A stretch of 64,000 bases of DNA from Ptiloglossa arizonensis (lineage: Eukaryota > Arthropoda > Insecta > Hymenoptera > Colletidae), in NCBI RefSeq assembly GCF_051014685.1, contig NW_027478438.1:806001-870000 (forward strand), written 5' to 3'. The translations under genes were made by a program, and so were the position numbers. Positions 33,387 through 46,900 of this stretch are shown one piece after another. Below the pieces are notes generated by a model. That model was not told the DNA's origin. It saw nothing but the letters and a program-made list of their open reading frames with translations, and did not search any database. Position 1 is the stretch's first letter. Each line of letters starts with the position of its first letter.

Positions 33387-36300
33387 GCGAAAATTTTGAT
33401 GGTTGCTCAAGCGTTCCTTAACTTCAAACTCCCATATCTCGCGAACGGATTGTCGAACTCGAGAAATTCCTGTTGCATCTGAAAGTAGAAGCTGGCCGGA
33501 TTACAATGGTGTGTGTACTTTTAGCCTAGGCCATTCCAATTATTGGTTTCGGGTATCAAATCAGTGAAAATTTTGATGGTTTCTCAACCATTCCTTAACT
33601 TCAAACTCCCATATCTCGCGAACGGATTGACGAACTCGAGAAGTTCCTGTAGCATCTGAAAGTAGAAACTCGCCCGATTAGAGTGGTGTGTGTACTTTTC
33701 CCCTAGGCCATTCCAGTTATTGGTTTCGAGTATCAAATCAGCGAAAATTTTGGTGGTTTCTCAACCATTCCTTAACTTCAAACTCCCATATCTCGCGAAC
33801 GGATTGACGAACACGAGAAATTCCTATTGCATCTGTAAGTAGAAACTCGCCCGATTAGAGTGTTGTGTGTACTTTTCCCCTAGGCCATTCCAGTTATTGG
33901 TTTCGAGTATCAAATCAGCGAAAATTTTGGTGGTTTCTCAACCATTCCTTAACTTCAAACTCCCATATCTCGCGAACGGATTGACGAACTCGAGAAATTC
34001 CTGTTGCATCTGAAAGTAGAAACTCGCCCGATTACAATGGTGTGTGTACTTTTCGCCTAGGCCATAGTAGTTATTGGTTTCGAGTATCAGACTTGCGAAA
34101 ATTTTGATGGTTGGTCAAGCGTTCCTTAACTTCAAACTCCCATATCTCGCGAACGGATTGTCGAACTCGAGAAATTCCTGTTGCATCTGAAAGTAGAAGC
34201 TGGCCGGATTACAATGGTGTGTGTACTTTTAGCCTAGGCCATTCCAATTATTGGTTTCGGGTATGAAATCAGCGAAAATTTTGATGGTTTCTCAACCATT
34301 CCTTAACTTCAAACTCCCATATCTCGCGAACGGATTGACGAACTCGAGAAGTTCCTGTTGCATCTGAAAGTAGAAACTCGCCCGATTAGAGTGGTGTGTG
34401 TACTTTTCCCCTAGGCCATTCCAGTTACTGGTTTCGAGTATCAAATCAGCGAAAATTTTGGTGGTTTCTCAACCATTCCTTAACTTCAAACTCCCATATC
34501 TCGCGAACGGATTGACGAACACGAGAAATTCCTATTGCATCTGAAAGTAGAAACTCGCCCGATTAGAGTGGTGGGTGTACTTTTCCCCTAGGCCATTCCA
34601 GTTATTGGTTTCGAGTATCAAATCAGCGAAAATTTTGGTGGTTTCTCAACCATTCCTTAACTTCAAACTCCCATATCTCGCGAACGGATAGACGAACTCG
34701 AGTAATTCCTATTGCATCTGAAAGGAGAAACTCGCCCGATTACAATGGTGTGTGTACTTTTCCCCTAGGCCATAGTAGTTATTGGTTTCGAGTATCAGAC
34801 ATGCGAAAATTTTGATGGTTGCTCAAGCGTTCCTTAACTTCAAACACCCATATCTCGCGAACGGATTGACGAACTCGAGAAATTCCTGTTGCATCTGAAA
34901 GTAGAAACTCGCCCGATTTCAATGGTGTGTGTACTTTTCCCCTAGGCCATTATAGTTATTGGTTTCGAGTATCAGACCAGCGAAAATTTTGATGGTTCCT
35001 CAACCATTCCTTAATTTCAAATTCCCATATCTCGCAAACGGATTGACGAACTCGAGTAATTCGAATTGCATCTGAAAGGAGAAACTCGCCCGATTTCAAC
35101 GGTATGGGTACTTTTTCCCTAGGCCATTCCAGTTATTGGTTTCGGGTATCAGACTTGCGAAAATTTTGATGGTTTCTCAACCATTCCTTAACTTCGAACT
35201 CCCATATCTCGCGAACGGATTGACGAACTCGAGAAATTCCTGTTGCATCTGAAAGTAGAAACTCGCCGGATTACAACGGTTTGTGTAATTTTGCCCTAGG
35301 CCATAGTAGTTATTGGTTTCGAGTATCAGACTTGCGAAAATTTTGATGGTTTCTCAAGCGTTCCTTAACTTCTAACTCCCATATCTCGCAAACGGATTGA
35401 CGAACTCGAGTAATTCCAATTGCATCTGAAAGGAGAAACTGGCCCGATTTCAACGGAATGGGTACTTTTTCCCTAGGCCAATCCAGTTATTGGTATCGGG
35501 TATCAGACTTGCGAAAATTTTGATGGTTTCTCAACCATTCCTAAACTTCAAACTCCCATATCTCGCGAACGGATTGACGAACACGAGAAATTCCTGTTGC
35601 ATCTGAAAGTAGAAACTCGCCCGATTACAATGGTGTGTGTACTTTTCCCCTAGACCAGAGTAGTTATTGGTTTCGAGTATCAGACCAGCGAAAATTTTGA
35701 TGGTTCCTCAACCATTCCTTCATTTCAAACTCCCATATCTCGCAAACGGATTGACGAACTCGAGAAAATCCTGTTGCATCTGAAAGTAGAAACTCGCCCG
35801 ATTACAATGGTGTGTGTACTTTTCCCCTAGGCCATTCCAGTTATGGGTTTCGAGTATCAGACCAGCGAAAATTTTGATGGTTTCCGAACCATTCCTTAAT
35901 TTCAAACTTCCATATCTCGCGAACGGATTGACGAAATCGAGTAATTCCTATTGCATCTGAAAGGAGAAACTCGCCCGATTTCAACGGTATGTGTACTTTT
36001 TCCCTAGGCCATTCCAGTTATTGGTTTCGGGTATCACACTTGCGAAAAATTTGATGGTTTCTCAACCATTCCTAAACTTCAAACTCCCATATCTCGCGAA
36101 CGGATTGACGAACACGAGAAATTCCTGTTGCATCTGACAGTAGAAACTCGCCCAATTACAATGGTGCGTGTACTTTTCCCCTAGGCCATTCCAGTTATTG
36201 GTTTCGAGTATCAAATCAGCGAAAATTTTGATGGTTTCTCAACCATTCCTAATCTTTAAACTCCCATATCTCGCGAACGGATAGACGAACACGAGAAATT

Positions 36301-38385
36301 CCTGTTGCATCTGAAAGTAGAAACCCGCCCGATTACAACGGTGTGTGTACTTTTCCCCTAGGCCATAGTAGTTATTCGTTTCGAGTATCAGACTCGCGAA
36401 AATTTTGATTGTTCCTCAACCATTCCTTTACTTCGAACTCCCATATCTCGCGAACGGATTGACGAACTCGAGAAATTCCTGTTGCATCTGAAAGTAGAAA
36501 CTCGCCCCATTACAACGGTATGGGTACTTTTTCCCTAGGCCATTCCAGTTATTGGTTTCGGGTATCAGACTTGCGAAAATTTTGATGGTTGCTCAAGCGT
36601 TCCTTAACTTCTAACTCCCATATCTCGCAAACGGATTGACGAACTCGAGAAATTCCTGTTGCATCTGAAAGTAGAAACTCGCCCGATTACAATGGTGTGT
36701 GTACTTTTCCCCTAGGCCATAGTAGTTATTGGTTTCGAGTATCAGACTTGCGAAAAATTTGATGGTTCCTCAACCATTCCTTAATTTCAAACTCCCATAT
36801 CTCGCAAACGGATTGACGAACTCGAGTAATTCCAATTGCATCTGAAACGAGAAACTCGCCCGATTTCAACGGTATGGGTACTTTTTCCCTAGGCCATTCC
36901 AGTTATTGGTTTCGGGTATCAGACTTGCGAAAATTTTGATGGTTTCTCAACCATTCCTAAACTTCAAACTCCCATATCTCGCGAACGGATTCACGAACTC
37001 GAGAAATTCCTGTTGCATCTGAAAGTAGAAACTCGCCCGATTACAATGGTGTGTGCACTTTTCCCCTAGACCTTTGTAGTTATTGGTTTCGAGTATCAGA
37101 CTTGCGAAAAATTTGATGGTTCCTCAACCATTCCTTAATTTCAAACTCCCATATCTCGCAAACGGATTGACGAACTCGAGTAATTCCAATTGCATCTGAA
37201 ACGAGAAACTCGCCCGATTTCAACGGTATGGGTACTTTTTCCCTAGGCCATTCCAGTTATTGGTTTCGGGTATCAGACTTGCGAAAATTTTGATGGTTGC
37301 TCAAGCGTTCCTTAGCTTCAAACTCCCATATCTCGCGAACGGATTGACGAACTCGAGAAATTCCTGTTGCATCGGAAAATAGAAACTCGCCGGATTACAA
37401 TGGTGTGTGTACTTTTCCCCTAGGCCATTCCAGTTATTGGTTTCGAGTATCAAATCAGCGAAAATTTTGATGGTTGCTCAAGCGTTCCTTAACTTCAAAC
37501 TCCCATATCTCGCGAACGGATTGACGAACTCGAGAAATTCCTGTTGAATCTGAAAGTAGAAACTCGCCCGATTACAATGGTGTGTGTACTTTTCCCCTAG
37601 GCCATACTAGTTATTGGTTTCGGGTATCAGACTTGCGAAAATTTTGATGGTTGCTCAAGCGTTTCTTAACTTCAAACTCCCATATCTCGCGAACGGATTG
37701 ACGAACTCGAGAAATTCCTGTTGCATCTGAAAGTAGAAACCCACCCGATAACAATGGTGTGTGTACTTTTCCCCTAGACCTTAGTAGTTATTGGTTTCGA
37801 GTATCAGACTTGCGAAAATTTTGATGGTTTTCTCAAGCGTTCCTTAACTTCAAACTCCCATATCTCGCGAACGGATTGACGAACTCGAGAAATTCCAGTT
37901 GCATCTGAAAGTAGAATCTCGCCCGATTTCAATGGTGTGTGTACTTTTCCCCTAGGCCATTGCAGTTATTGGTTTCGAGTATCAGACTTGCGAAAATTTT
38001 GATGGTTGCTCTACCATTCCTTAACTTCAAACTCCCATATCTCGCGAACGGATTGACGAACTCGAGAAGTTCCTGTTGAATATGAAAGTAGAAACTCGCC
38101 CGATTACAATGGTGTGTGTACTTTTCCCCTAGGCCATAGTAGTTATTGGTTTCGGGTATCAGACTTGCGAAAATTTTGATGGTTGCTCAAGCGTTCCTTA
38201 ACTTCAAACTCCCATATCTCGCGAACGGATTGACGAACTCGAGAAATTCCTGTTGCAGCTGAAAGTAGAAACCCACCCGATAACAATGGTGTGTGTACTT
38301 TTCCCCTAGGCCATAGTAGTTATTGGTTTCGAGTATCAGAACGCGAAAATTTTGATGGTTTCTCAAGCGTTCCTTAACTTCAAAC

Positions 38386-38402
38386 TCCCGTATCTCGCGA
38401 AC
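38386..38402 (-). promoter_or_regulatory. CENP-B-box core match in satellite (first of nine seen)
   Basis: On the minus strand the 17-mer GTTCGCGAGATACGGGA fits all nine fixed positions of the CENP-B box core NTTCGNNNNANNCGGGN. The usual monomer has T instead of C at position 13 (GTTCGCGAGATATGGGA), which is 8 of 9. Other perfect matches are at 43,698-43,714, 46,000-46,016, 50,072-50,088, 51,665-51,681, 52,904-52,920, 54,320-54,336, 55,736-55,752 and 61,577-61,593. Monomers with GCAAACGG lose the TTCG as well. Binding by a CENP-B-like protein in this organism is not established. Confidence 0.5.
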
Positions 38403-39174
38403 GGATTGACGAACTCGAGAAATTCCTGTTGCATCTGAAAGTAGAAACTCGCCGGATTACAACGGTGTGTGTAGTTTTCCCCTAGGCCATTACAATTATT
38501 GGTTTCGAGTATCAAATCAGCGAAAATTTTGATGGTTTCTCAACCATTCCTTAACTTCAAACTCCCATATCTCGCGAACGGATTGACGAAATAGAGAAAT
38601 TCCTGTCGAAGCTGAAAGTAGAAACTCGCCCGATTACAATGGTGTGTGTACTTTTCCCCTAGGCCATAGTAGTTATTGGTTTCGGGTATCAGACTTGCGA
38701 AAATTTTGATGGTTGCTCAAGCGTTCGTTAACTTCAAACTCCCATATCTCGCGAACGGATTGACGAACTCGAGAAATTCCTGTTGCATCTGAAAGTAGAA
38801 ACCCACCCGATAACAATGGTGTGTGTACTTTTCCCCTAGGTCATAGTAGTTATTGGTTTCGAGTATCAGACTTGCGAAAAATTTGATGGTTCCTCAACCA
38901 TTCCTTAATTTCAAACTCCCATATCTCGCAAACGGATTGACGAACTCGAGTAATTCCAATTGCATCTGAAACGAGAAACTCGCCCGATTTCAACGGTATG
39001 GGTACTTTTTCCCTAGGCCATTCCAGTTATTGGTTTCGGGTACCAGACTTGCGAAAATTTTGATGGTTTCTCAACCATTCCTAAACTTCAAACTCCCATA
39101 TCTCGCGAACGGATTCACGAACTCGAGAAATTCCTGTTGCATCTGAAAGTAGAAACTCGCCCGATTACAATGGT

Positions 39175-42100
39175 GTGTGCACTTTTCCCCTAGACCTTTG
39201 TAGTTATTGGTTTCGAGTATCAGACTTGCGAAAAATTTGATGGTTACTCAAGCATTCCTTAGCTTCAAACTCCCATATCTCGCGAACGGATTGACGAACT
39301 CGAGAAATTCCTGTTGAATCGGAAAATAGAAACTCGCCGGATTACAATGGTGTGTGTACTTTTCCCCTAGGCCATTCCAGTTATTGGTTTCGAGTATCAA
39401 ATCAGCGAAAATTTTGATGGTTGCTCAAGCGTTCCTTAACTTCAAACTCCCATATCTCGCGAACGGATTGACGAACTCGAGAAATTCCTGTTGAATCTGA
39501 AAGTAGAAATTCGCCCGATTACAATGGTGTGTGTACTTTTCCCCTAGGCCATACTAGTTATTGGTTTCGGGTATCAGACTTGCGAAAATTTTGATGGTTG
39601 CTCAAGCGTTCCTTAACTTCAAACTCCCATATCTCGCGAACGGATTGACGAACTCGAGAAATTCCTGTTGCATCTGAAAGTAGAAACCCACCCGATAACA
39701 ATGGTGTGTGTACTTTTCCCCTAGACCTTAGTAGTTATTGGTTTCGAGTATCAGACTTGCGAAAATTTTGATGGTTTTCTCAAGCGTTCCTTAACTTCAA
39801 ACTCCCATATCTCGCGAACGGATTGACGAACTCGAGAAATTCCAGTTGCATCTGAAAGTAGAATCTCGCCCGATTTCAATGGTGTGTGTACTTTTCCCCT
39901 AGGCCATTGCAGTTATTGGTTTCGAGTATCAGACTTGCGAAAATTTTGATGGTTGCTCTACCATTCCTTAACTTCAAACTCCCATATCTCGCGAACGGAT
40001 TGACGAACTCGAGAAGTTCCTGTTGAATATGAAAGTAGAAACTCGCCCGATTACAATGGTGTGTGTACTTTTCCCCTAGGCCATAGTAGTTATTGGTTTC
40101 GGGTATCAGACTTGCGAAAATTTTGATGGTTGCTCAAGCGTTCGTTAACTTCAAACTCCCATATCTCGCGAACGGATTGACGAACTCGAGAAATTCCTGT
40201 TGCATCTGAAAGTAGAAACCCACCCGATAACAATGGTGTGTGTACTTTTCCCCTAGGTCATAGTAGTTATTGGTTTCGAGTATCAGACTTGCGAAAAATT
40301 TGATGGTTCCTCAACCATTCCTTAATTTCAAACTCCCATATCTCGCAAACGGATTGACGAACTCGAGTAATTCCAATTGCATCTGAAACGAGAAACTCGC
40401 CCGATTTCAACGGTATGGGTACTTTTTCCCTAGGCCATTCCAGTTATTGGTTTCGGGTACCAGACTTGCGAAAATTTTGATGGTTTCTCAACCATTCCTA
40501 AACTTCAAACTCCCATATCTCGCGAACGGATTCACGAACTCGAGAAATTCCTGTTGCATCTGAAAGTAGAAACTCGCCCGATTACAATGGTGTGTGCACT
40601 TTTCCCCTAGACCTTTGTAGTTATTGGTTTCGAGTATCAGACTTGCGAAAAATTTGATGGTTACTCAAGCATTCCTTAGCTTCAAACTCCCATATCTCGC
40701 GAACGGATTGACGAACTCGAGAAATTCCTGTTGAATCGGAAAATAGAAACTCGCCGGATTACAATGGTGTGTGTACTTTTCCCCTAGGCCATTCCAGTTA
40801 TTGGTTTCGAGTATCAAATCAGCGAAAATTTTGATGGTTGCTCAAGCGTTCCTTAACTTCAAACTCCCATATCTCGCGAACGGATTGACGAACTCGAGAA
40901 ATTCCTGTTGAATCTGAAAGTAGAAATTCGCCCGATTACAATGGTGTGTGTACTTTTCCCCTAGGCCATACTAGTTATTGGTTTCGGGTATCAGACTTGC
41001 GAAAATTTTGATGGTTTCTCAACCATTCCTAAACTTCAAACTCCCATATCTCGCGAACGGATTCACGAACTCGAGAAATTCCTGTTGCATCTGAAAGTAG
41101 AAACTCGCCCGATTACAATGGTGTGTGCACTTTTCCCCTAGACCTTTGTAGTTATTGGTTTCGAGTATCAGACTTGCGAAAAATTTGATGGTTACTCAAG
41201 CATTCCTTAGCTTCAAACTCCCATATCTCGCGAACGGATTGACGAACTCGAGAAATTCCTGTTGAATCGGAAAATAGAAACTCGCCGGATTACAATGGTG
41301 TGTGTACTTTTCCCCTAGGCCATTCCAGTTATTGGTTTCGAGTATCAAATCAGCGAAAATTTTGATGGTTGCTCAAGCGTTCCTTAACTTCAAACTCCCA
41401 TATCTCGCGAACGGCTTGACGAACTCGAGAAATTCCTGTTGAATCTGAAAGTAGAAATTCGCCCGATTACAATGGTGTGTGTACTTTTCCCCTAGGCCAT
41501 ACTAGTTATTGGTTTCGGGTATCAGACTTGCGAAAATTTTGATGGTTGCTCAAGCGTTCCTTAACTTCAAACTCCCATATCTCGCGAACGGATTGACGAA
41601 CTCGAGAAATTCCTGTTGCATCTGAAAGTAGAAACCCACCCGATAACAATGGTGTGTGTACTTTTCCCCTAGACCTTAGTAGTTATTGGTTTCGAGTATC
41701 AGACTTGCGAAAATTTTGATGGTTTTCTCAAGCGTTCCTTAACTTCAAACTCCCATATCTCGCGAACGGATTGACGAACTCGAGAAATTCCAGTTGCATC
41801 TGAAAGTAGAATCTCGCCCGATTTCAATGGTGTGTGTACTTTTCCCCTAGGCCATTGCAGTTATTGGTTTCGAGTATCAGACTTGCGAAAATTTTGATGG
41901 TTGCTCTACCATTCCTTAACTTCAAACTCCCATATCTCGCGAACGGATTGACGAACTCGAGAAGTTCCTGTTGAATATGAAAGTAGAAACTCGCCCGATT
42001 ACAATGGTGTGTGTACTTTTCCCCTAGGCCATAGTAGTTATTGGTTTCGGGTATCAGACTTGCGAAAATTTTGATGGTTGCTCAAGCGTTCGTTAACTTC

Positions 42101-43956
42101 AAACTCCCATATCTCGCGAACGGATTGACGAACTCGAGAAATTCCTGTTGCATCTGAAAGTAGAAACCCACCCGATAACAATGGTGTGTGTACTTTTCCC
42201 CTAGGTCATAGTAGTTATTGGTTTCGAGTATCAGACTTGCGAAAAATTTGATGGTTCCTCAACCATTCCTTAATTTCAAACTCCCATATCTCGCAAACGG
42301 ATTGACGAACTCGAGTAATTCCAATTGCATCTGAAACGAGAAACTCGCCCGATTTCAACGGTATGGGTACTTTTTCCCTAGGCCATTCCAGTTATTGGTT
42401 TCGGGTACCAGACTTGCGAAAATTTTGATGGTTTCTCAACCATTCCTAAACTTCAAACTCCCATATCTCGCGAACGGATTCACGAACTCGAGAAATTCCT
42501 GTTGCATCTGAAAGTAGAAACTCGCCCGATTACAATGGTGTGTGCACTTTTCCCCTAGACCTTTGTAGTTATTGGTTTCGAGTATCAGACTTGCGAAAAA
42601 TTTGATGGTTACTCAAGCATTCCTTAGCTTCAAACTCCCATATCTCGCGAACGGATTGACGAACTCGAGAAATTCCTGTTGAATCGGAAAATAGAAACTC
42701 GCCGGATTACAATGGTGTGTGTACTTTTCCCCTAGGCCATTCCAGTTATTGGTTTCGAGTATCAAATCAGCGAAAATTTTGATGGTTGCTCAAGCGTTCC
42801 TTAACTTCAAACTCCCATATCTCGCGAACGGATTGACGAACTCGAGAAATTCCTGTTGAATCTGAAAGTAGAAATTCGCCCGATTACAATGGTGTGTGTA
42901 CTTTTCCCCTAGGCCATACTAGTTATTGGTTTCGGGTATCAGACTTGCGAAAATTTTGATGGTTGCTCAAGCGTTCCTTAACTTCAAACTCCCATATCTC
43001 GCGAACGGATTGACGAACTCGAGAAATTCCTGTTGCATCTGAAAGTAGAAACCCACCCGATAACAATGGTGTGTGTACTTTTCCCCTAGACCTTAGTAGT
43101 TATTGGTTTCGAGTATCAGACTTGCGAAAATTTTGATGGTTTTCTCAAGCGTTCCTTAACTTCAAACTCCCATATCTCGCGAACGGATTGACGAACTCGA
43201 GAAATTCCAGTTGCATCTGAAAGTAGAATCTCGCCCGATTTCAATGGTGTGTGTACTTTTCCCCTAGGCCATTGCAGTTATTGGTTTCGAGTATCAGACT
43301 TGCGAAAATTTTGATGGTTGCTCTACCATTCCTTAACTTCAAACTCCCATATCTCGCGAACGGATTGACGAACTCGAGAAGTTCCTGTTGAATATGAAAG
43401 TAGAAACTCGCCCGATTACAATGGTGTGTGTACTTTTCCCCTAGGCCATAGTAGTTATTGGTTTCGGGTATCAGACTTGCGAAAATTTTGATGGTTGCTC
43501 AAGCGTTCCTTAACTTCAAACTCCCATATCTCGCGAACGGATTGACGAACTCGAGAAATTCCTGTTGCATCTGAAAGTAGAAACCCACCCGATAACAATG
43601 GTGTGTGTACTTTTCCCCTAGGCCATAGTAGTTATTGGTTTCGAGTATCAGAACGCGAAAATTTTGATGGTTTCTCAAGCGTTCCTTAACTTCAAACTCC
43701 CGTATCTCGCGAACGGATTGACGAACTCGAGAAATTCCTGTTGCATCTGAAAGTAGAAACTCGCCGGATTACAACGGTGTGTGTAGTTTTCCCCTAGGCC
43801 ATTACAATTATTGGTTTCGAGTATCAAATCAGCGAAAATTTTGATGGTTTCTCAACCATTCCTTAACTTCAAACTCCCATATCTCGCGAACGGATTGACG
43901 AAATAGAGAAATTCCTGTCGAAGCTGAAAGTAGAAACTCGCCCGATTACAATGGTG
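39175..43956. repeat. Eight-monomer higher-order repeat of 1,417 bp
   Basis: The marker GTGTGCACTTTTCCCCTAG occurs at 39,175 and 40,592, then at 41,123 and 42,540; each pair is 1,417 bp apart and the pairs are separated by 531 bp (3 monomers). The variant GGGTACCAGAC follows the same spacing (39,041 and 40,458). Each unit includes one 178-bp monomer with GGTTTTCTCAAG, which explains the odd base. Copies look identical by eye over long stretches, so amplification is recent. Confidence 0.8.
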
Positions 43957-46900
43957 TGTGTACTTTTCCCCTAGGCCATAGTAGTTATTGGTTTCGGGTA
44001 TCAGACTTGCGAAAATTTTGATGGTTGCTCAAGCGTTCGTTAACTTCAAACTCCCATATCTCGCGAACGGATTGACGAACTCGAGAAATTCCTGTTGCAT
44101 CTGAAAGTAGAAACCCACCCGATAACAATGGTGTGTGTACTTTTCCCCTAGGTCATAGTAGTTATTGGTTTCGAGTATCAGACTTGCGAAAAATTTGATG
44201 GTTCCTCAACCATTCCTTAATTTCAAACTCCCATATCTCGCAAACGGATTGACGAACTCGAGTAATTCCAATTGCATCTGAAACGAGAAACTCGCCCGAT
44301 TTCAACGGTATGGGTACTTTTTCCCTAGGCCATTCCAGTTATTGGTTTCGGGTACCAGACTTGCGAAAATTTTGATGGTTTCTCAACCATTCCTAAACTT
44401 CAAACTCCCATATCTCGCGAACGGATTCACGAACTCGAGAAATTCCTGTTGAATCGGAAAATAGAAACTCGCCGGATTACAATGGTGTGTGTACTTTTCC
44501 CCTAGGCCATTCCAGTTATTGGTTTCGAGTATCAAATCAGCGAAAATTTTGATGGTTGCTCAAGCGTTCCTTAACTTCAAACTCCCATATCTCGCGAACG
44601 GATTGACGAACTCGAGAAATTCCTGTTGAATCTGAAAGTAGAAATTCGCCCGATTACAATGGTGTGTGTACTTTTCCCCTAGGCCATACTAGTTATTGGT
44701 TTCGGGTATCAGACTTGCGAAAATTTTGATGGTTGCTCAAGCGTTCCTTAACTTCAAACTCCCATATCTCGCGAACGGATTGACGAACTCGAGAAATTCC
44801 TGTTGCATCTGAAAGTAGAAACCCACCCGATAACAATGGTGTGTGTACTTTTCCCCTAGACCTTAGTAGTTATTGGTTTCGAGTATCAGACTTGCGAAAA
44901 TTTTGATGGTTTTCTCAAGCGTTCCTTAACTTCAAACTCCCATATCTCGCGAACGGATTGACGAACTCGAGAAATTCCAGTTGCATCTGAAAGTAGAATC
45001 TCGCCCGATTTCAATGGTGTGTGTACTTTTCCCCTAGGCCATTGCAGTTATTGGTTTCGAGTATCAGACTTGCGAAAATTTTGATGGTTGCTCTACCATT
45101 CCTTAACTTCAAACTCCCATATCTCGCGAACGGATTGACGAACTCGAGAAGTTCCTGTTGAATTCGAAAGTAGAAACTCGCCCGATTACAATGGTGTGTG
45201 TACTTTTCCCCTAGGCCATAGTAGTTATTGGTTTCGGGTATCAGACTTGCGAAAATTTTGATGGTTGCTCAAGCGTTCCTTAACTTCAAACTCCCATATC
45301 TCGCGAACGGATTGACGAACTCGAGAAATTCCTGTTGCATCTGAAAGTAGAAACCCACCCGATAACAATGGTGTGTGTAGTTTTCCCCTAGGCCATTACA
45401 ATTATTGGTTTCGAGTATCAAATCAGCGAAAATTTTGATGGTTTCTCAACCATTCCTTAACTTCAAACTCCCATATCTCGCGAACGGATTGACGAAATAG
45501 AGAAATTCCTGTCGAAGCTGAAAGTAGAAACTCGCCCGATTACAATGGTGTGTGTACTTTTCCCCTAGGCCATAGTAGTTATTGGTTTCGGGTATCAGAC
45601 TTGCGAAAATTTTGATGGTTGCTCAAGCGTTCCTTAACTTCGAACTCCCATATCTCGCGAACGGATTGACGAACACGAGAAATTCCTGTTGCATCTGAAA
45701 GTAGAAACCCGCCCGATTACAACGGTGTGTGTACTTTTCCCCTAGGCCATAGTAGTTATTCGTTTCGAATATCAGACTCGCGAAAATTTTGATTGTTCCT
45801 CAACCATTCCTTCACTTCGAACTCCCATATCTCGCGAACGGATTGACGAACTCGAGAAATTCCTGTTGCATCTGAAAGTAGAAACCCACCCGATAACAAT
45901 GGTGTGTGTACTTTTCCCCTAGGCCATAGTAGTTATTGGTTTCGAGTATCAGACTTGCGAAAATTTTGATGGTTTCTCAAGCGTTCCTTAACTTCAAACT
46001 CCCGTATCTCGCGAACGGATTGACGAACTCGAGAAATTCCTGTTGCATCTGAAAGTAGAAACTCGCCGGATTACAACGGTGTGTGTAGTTTTCCCCTAGG
46101 CCATTACAATTATTGGTTTCGAGTATCAAATCAGCGAAAATTTTGATGGTTTCTCAACCATTCCTTAACTTCAAACTCCCATATCTCGCGAACGGATTGA
46201 CGAACTAGAGAAATTCCTGTCGAAGCTGAAAGTAGAAACTCGCCCGATTACAATGGTCTGTGTACTTTTCCCCTAGGCCATAGTAGTTATTGGTTTCGGG
46301 TATCAGACTTGCGAAAATTTTGATGGTTGCTCAAGCGTTCGTTAACTTCAAACTCCCATATCTCGCGAACGGATTGACGAACTCGAGAAATTCCTGTTGC
46401 ATCTGAAAGTAGAAACCCACCCGATAACAATGGTGTGTGTACTTTTCCCCTAGGTCATAGTAGTTATTGGTTTCGAGTATCAGACTTGCGAAAATTTTGA
46501 TGGTTGCTCAAGCGTTCCTTAACTTCAAACTCCCATATCTCGCGAACGGATTGACGAACTCGAGAAATTCCTGTTGCATCGGAAAGTAGAAACTCGCCGG
46601 ATTACAATGGTGTGTGTACTTTTCCCCTAGGCCATTCCAGTTATTGGTTTCGAGTATCAAATCAGCGAAAATTTTGATGGTTTCTCAACCATTCCTTAAC
46701 TTCAAACTCCCATATCTCGCGAACGGATTGACGAACTCGAGAAATTCCTGTTGAATCTGAAAGTAGAAACTCGCCCGATTACAATGGTGTGTGTACTTTT
46801 CCCCTAGGCCATAGTAGTTATTGGTTTCAAGTATCAAATCAGCGAAAATTTTGATGGTTTCTCAACCATTCCTTAACTTCAAACTCCCATATCTCGCGAA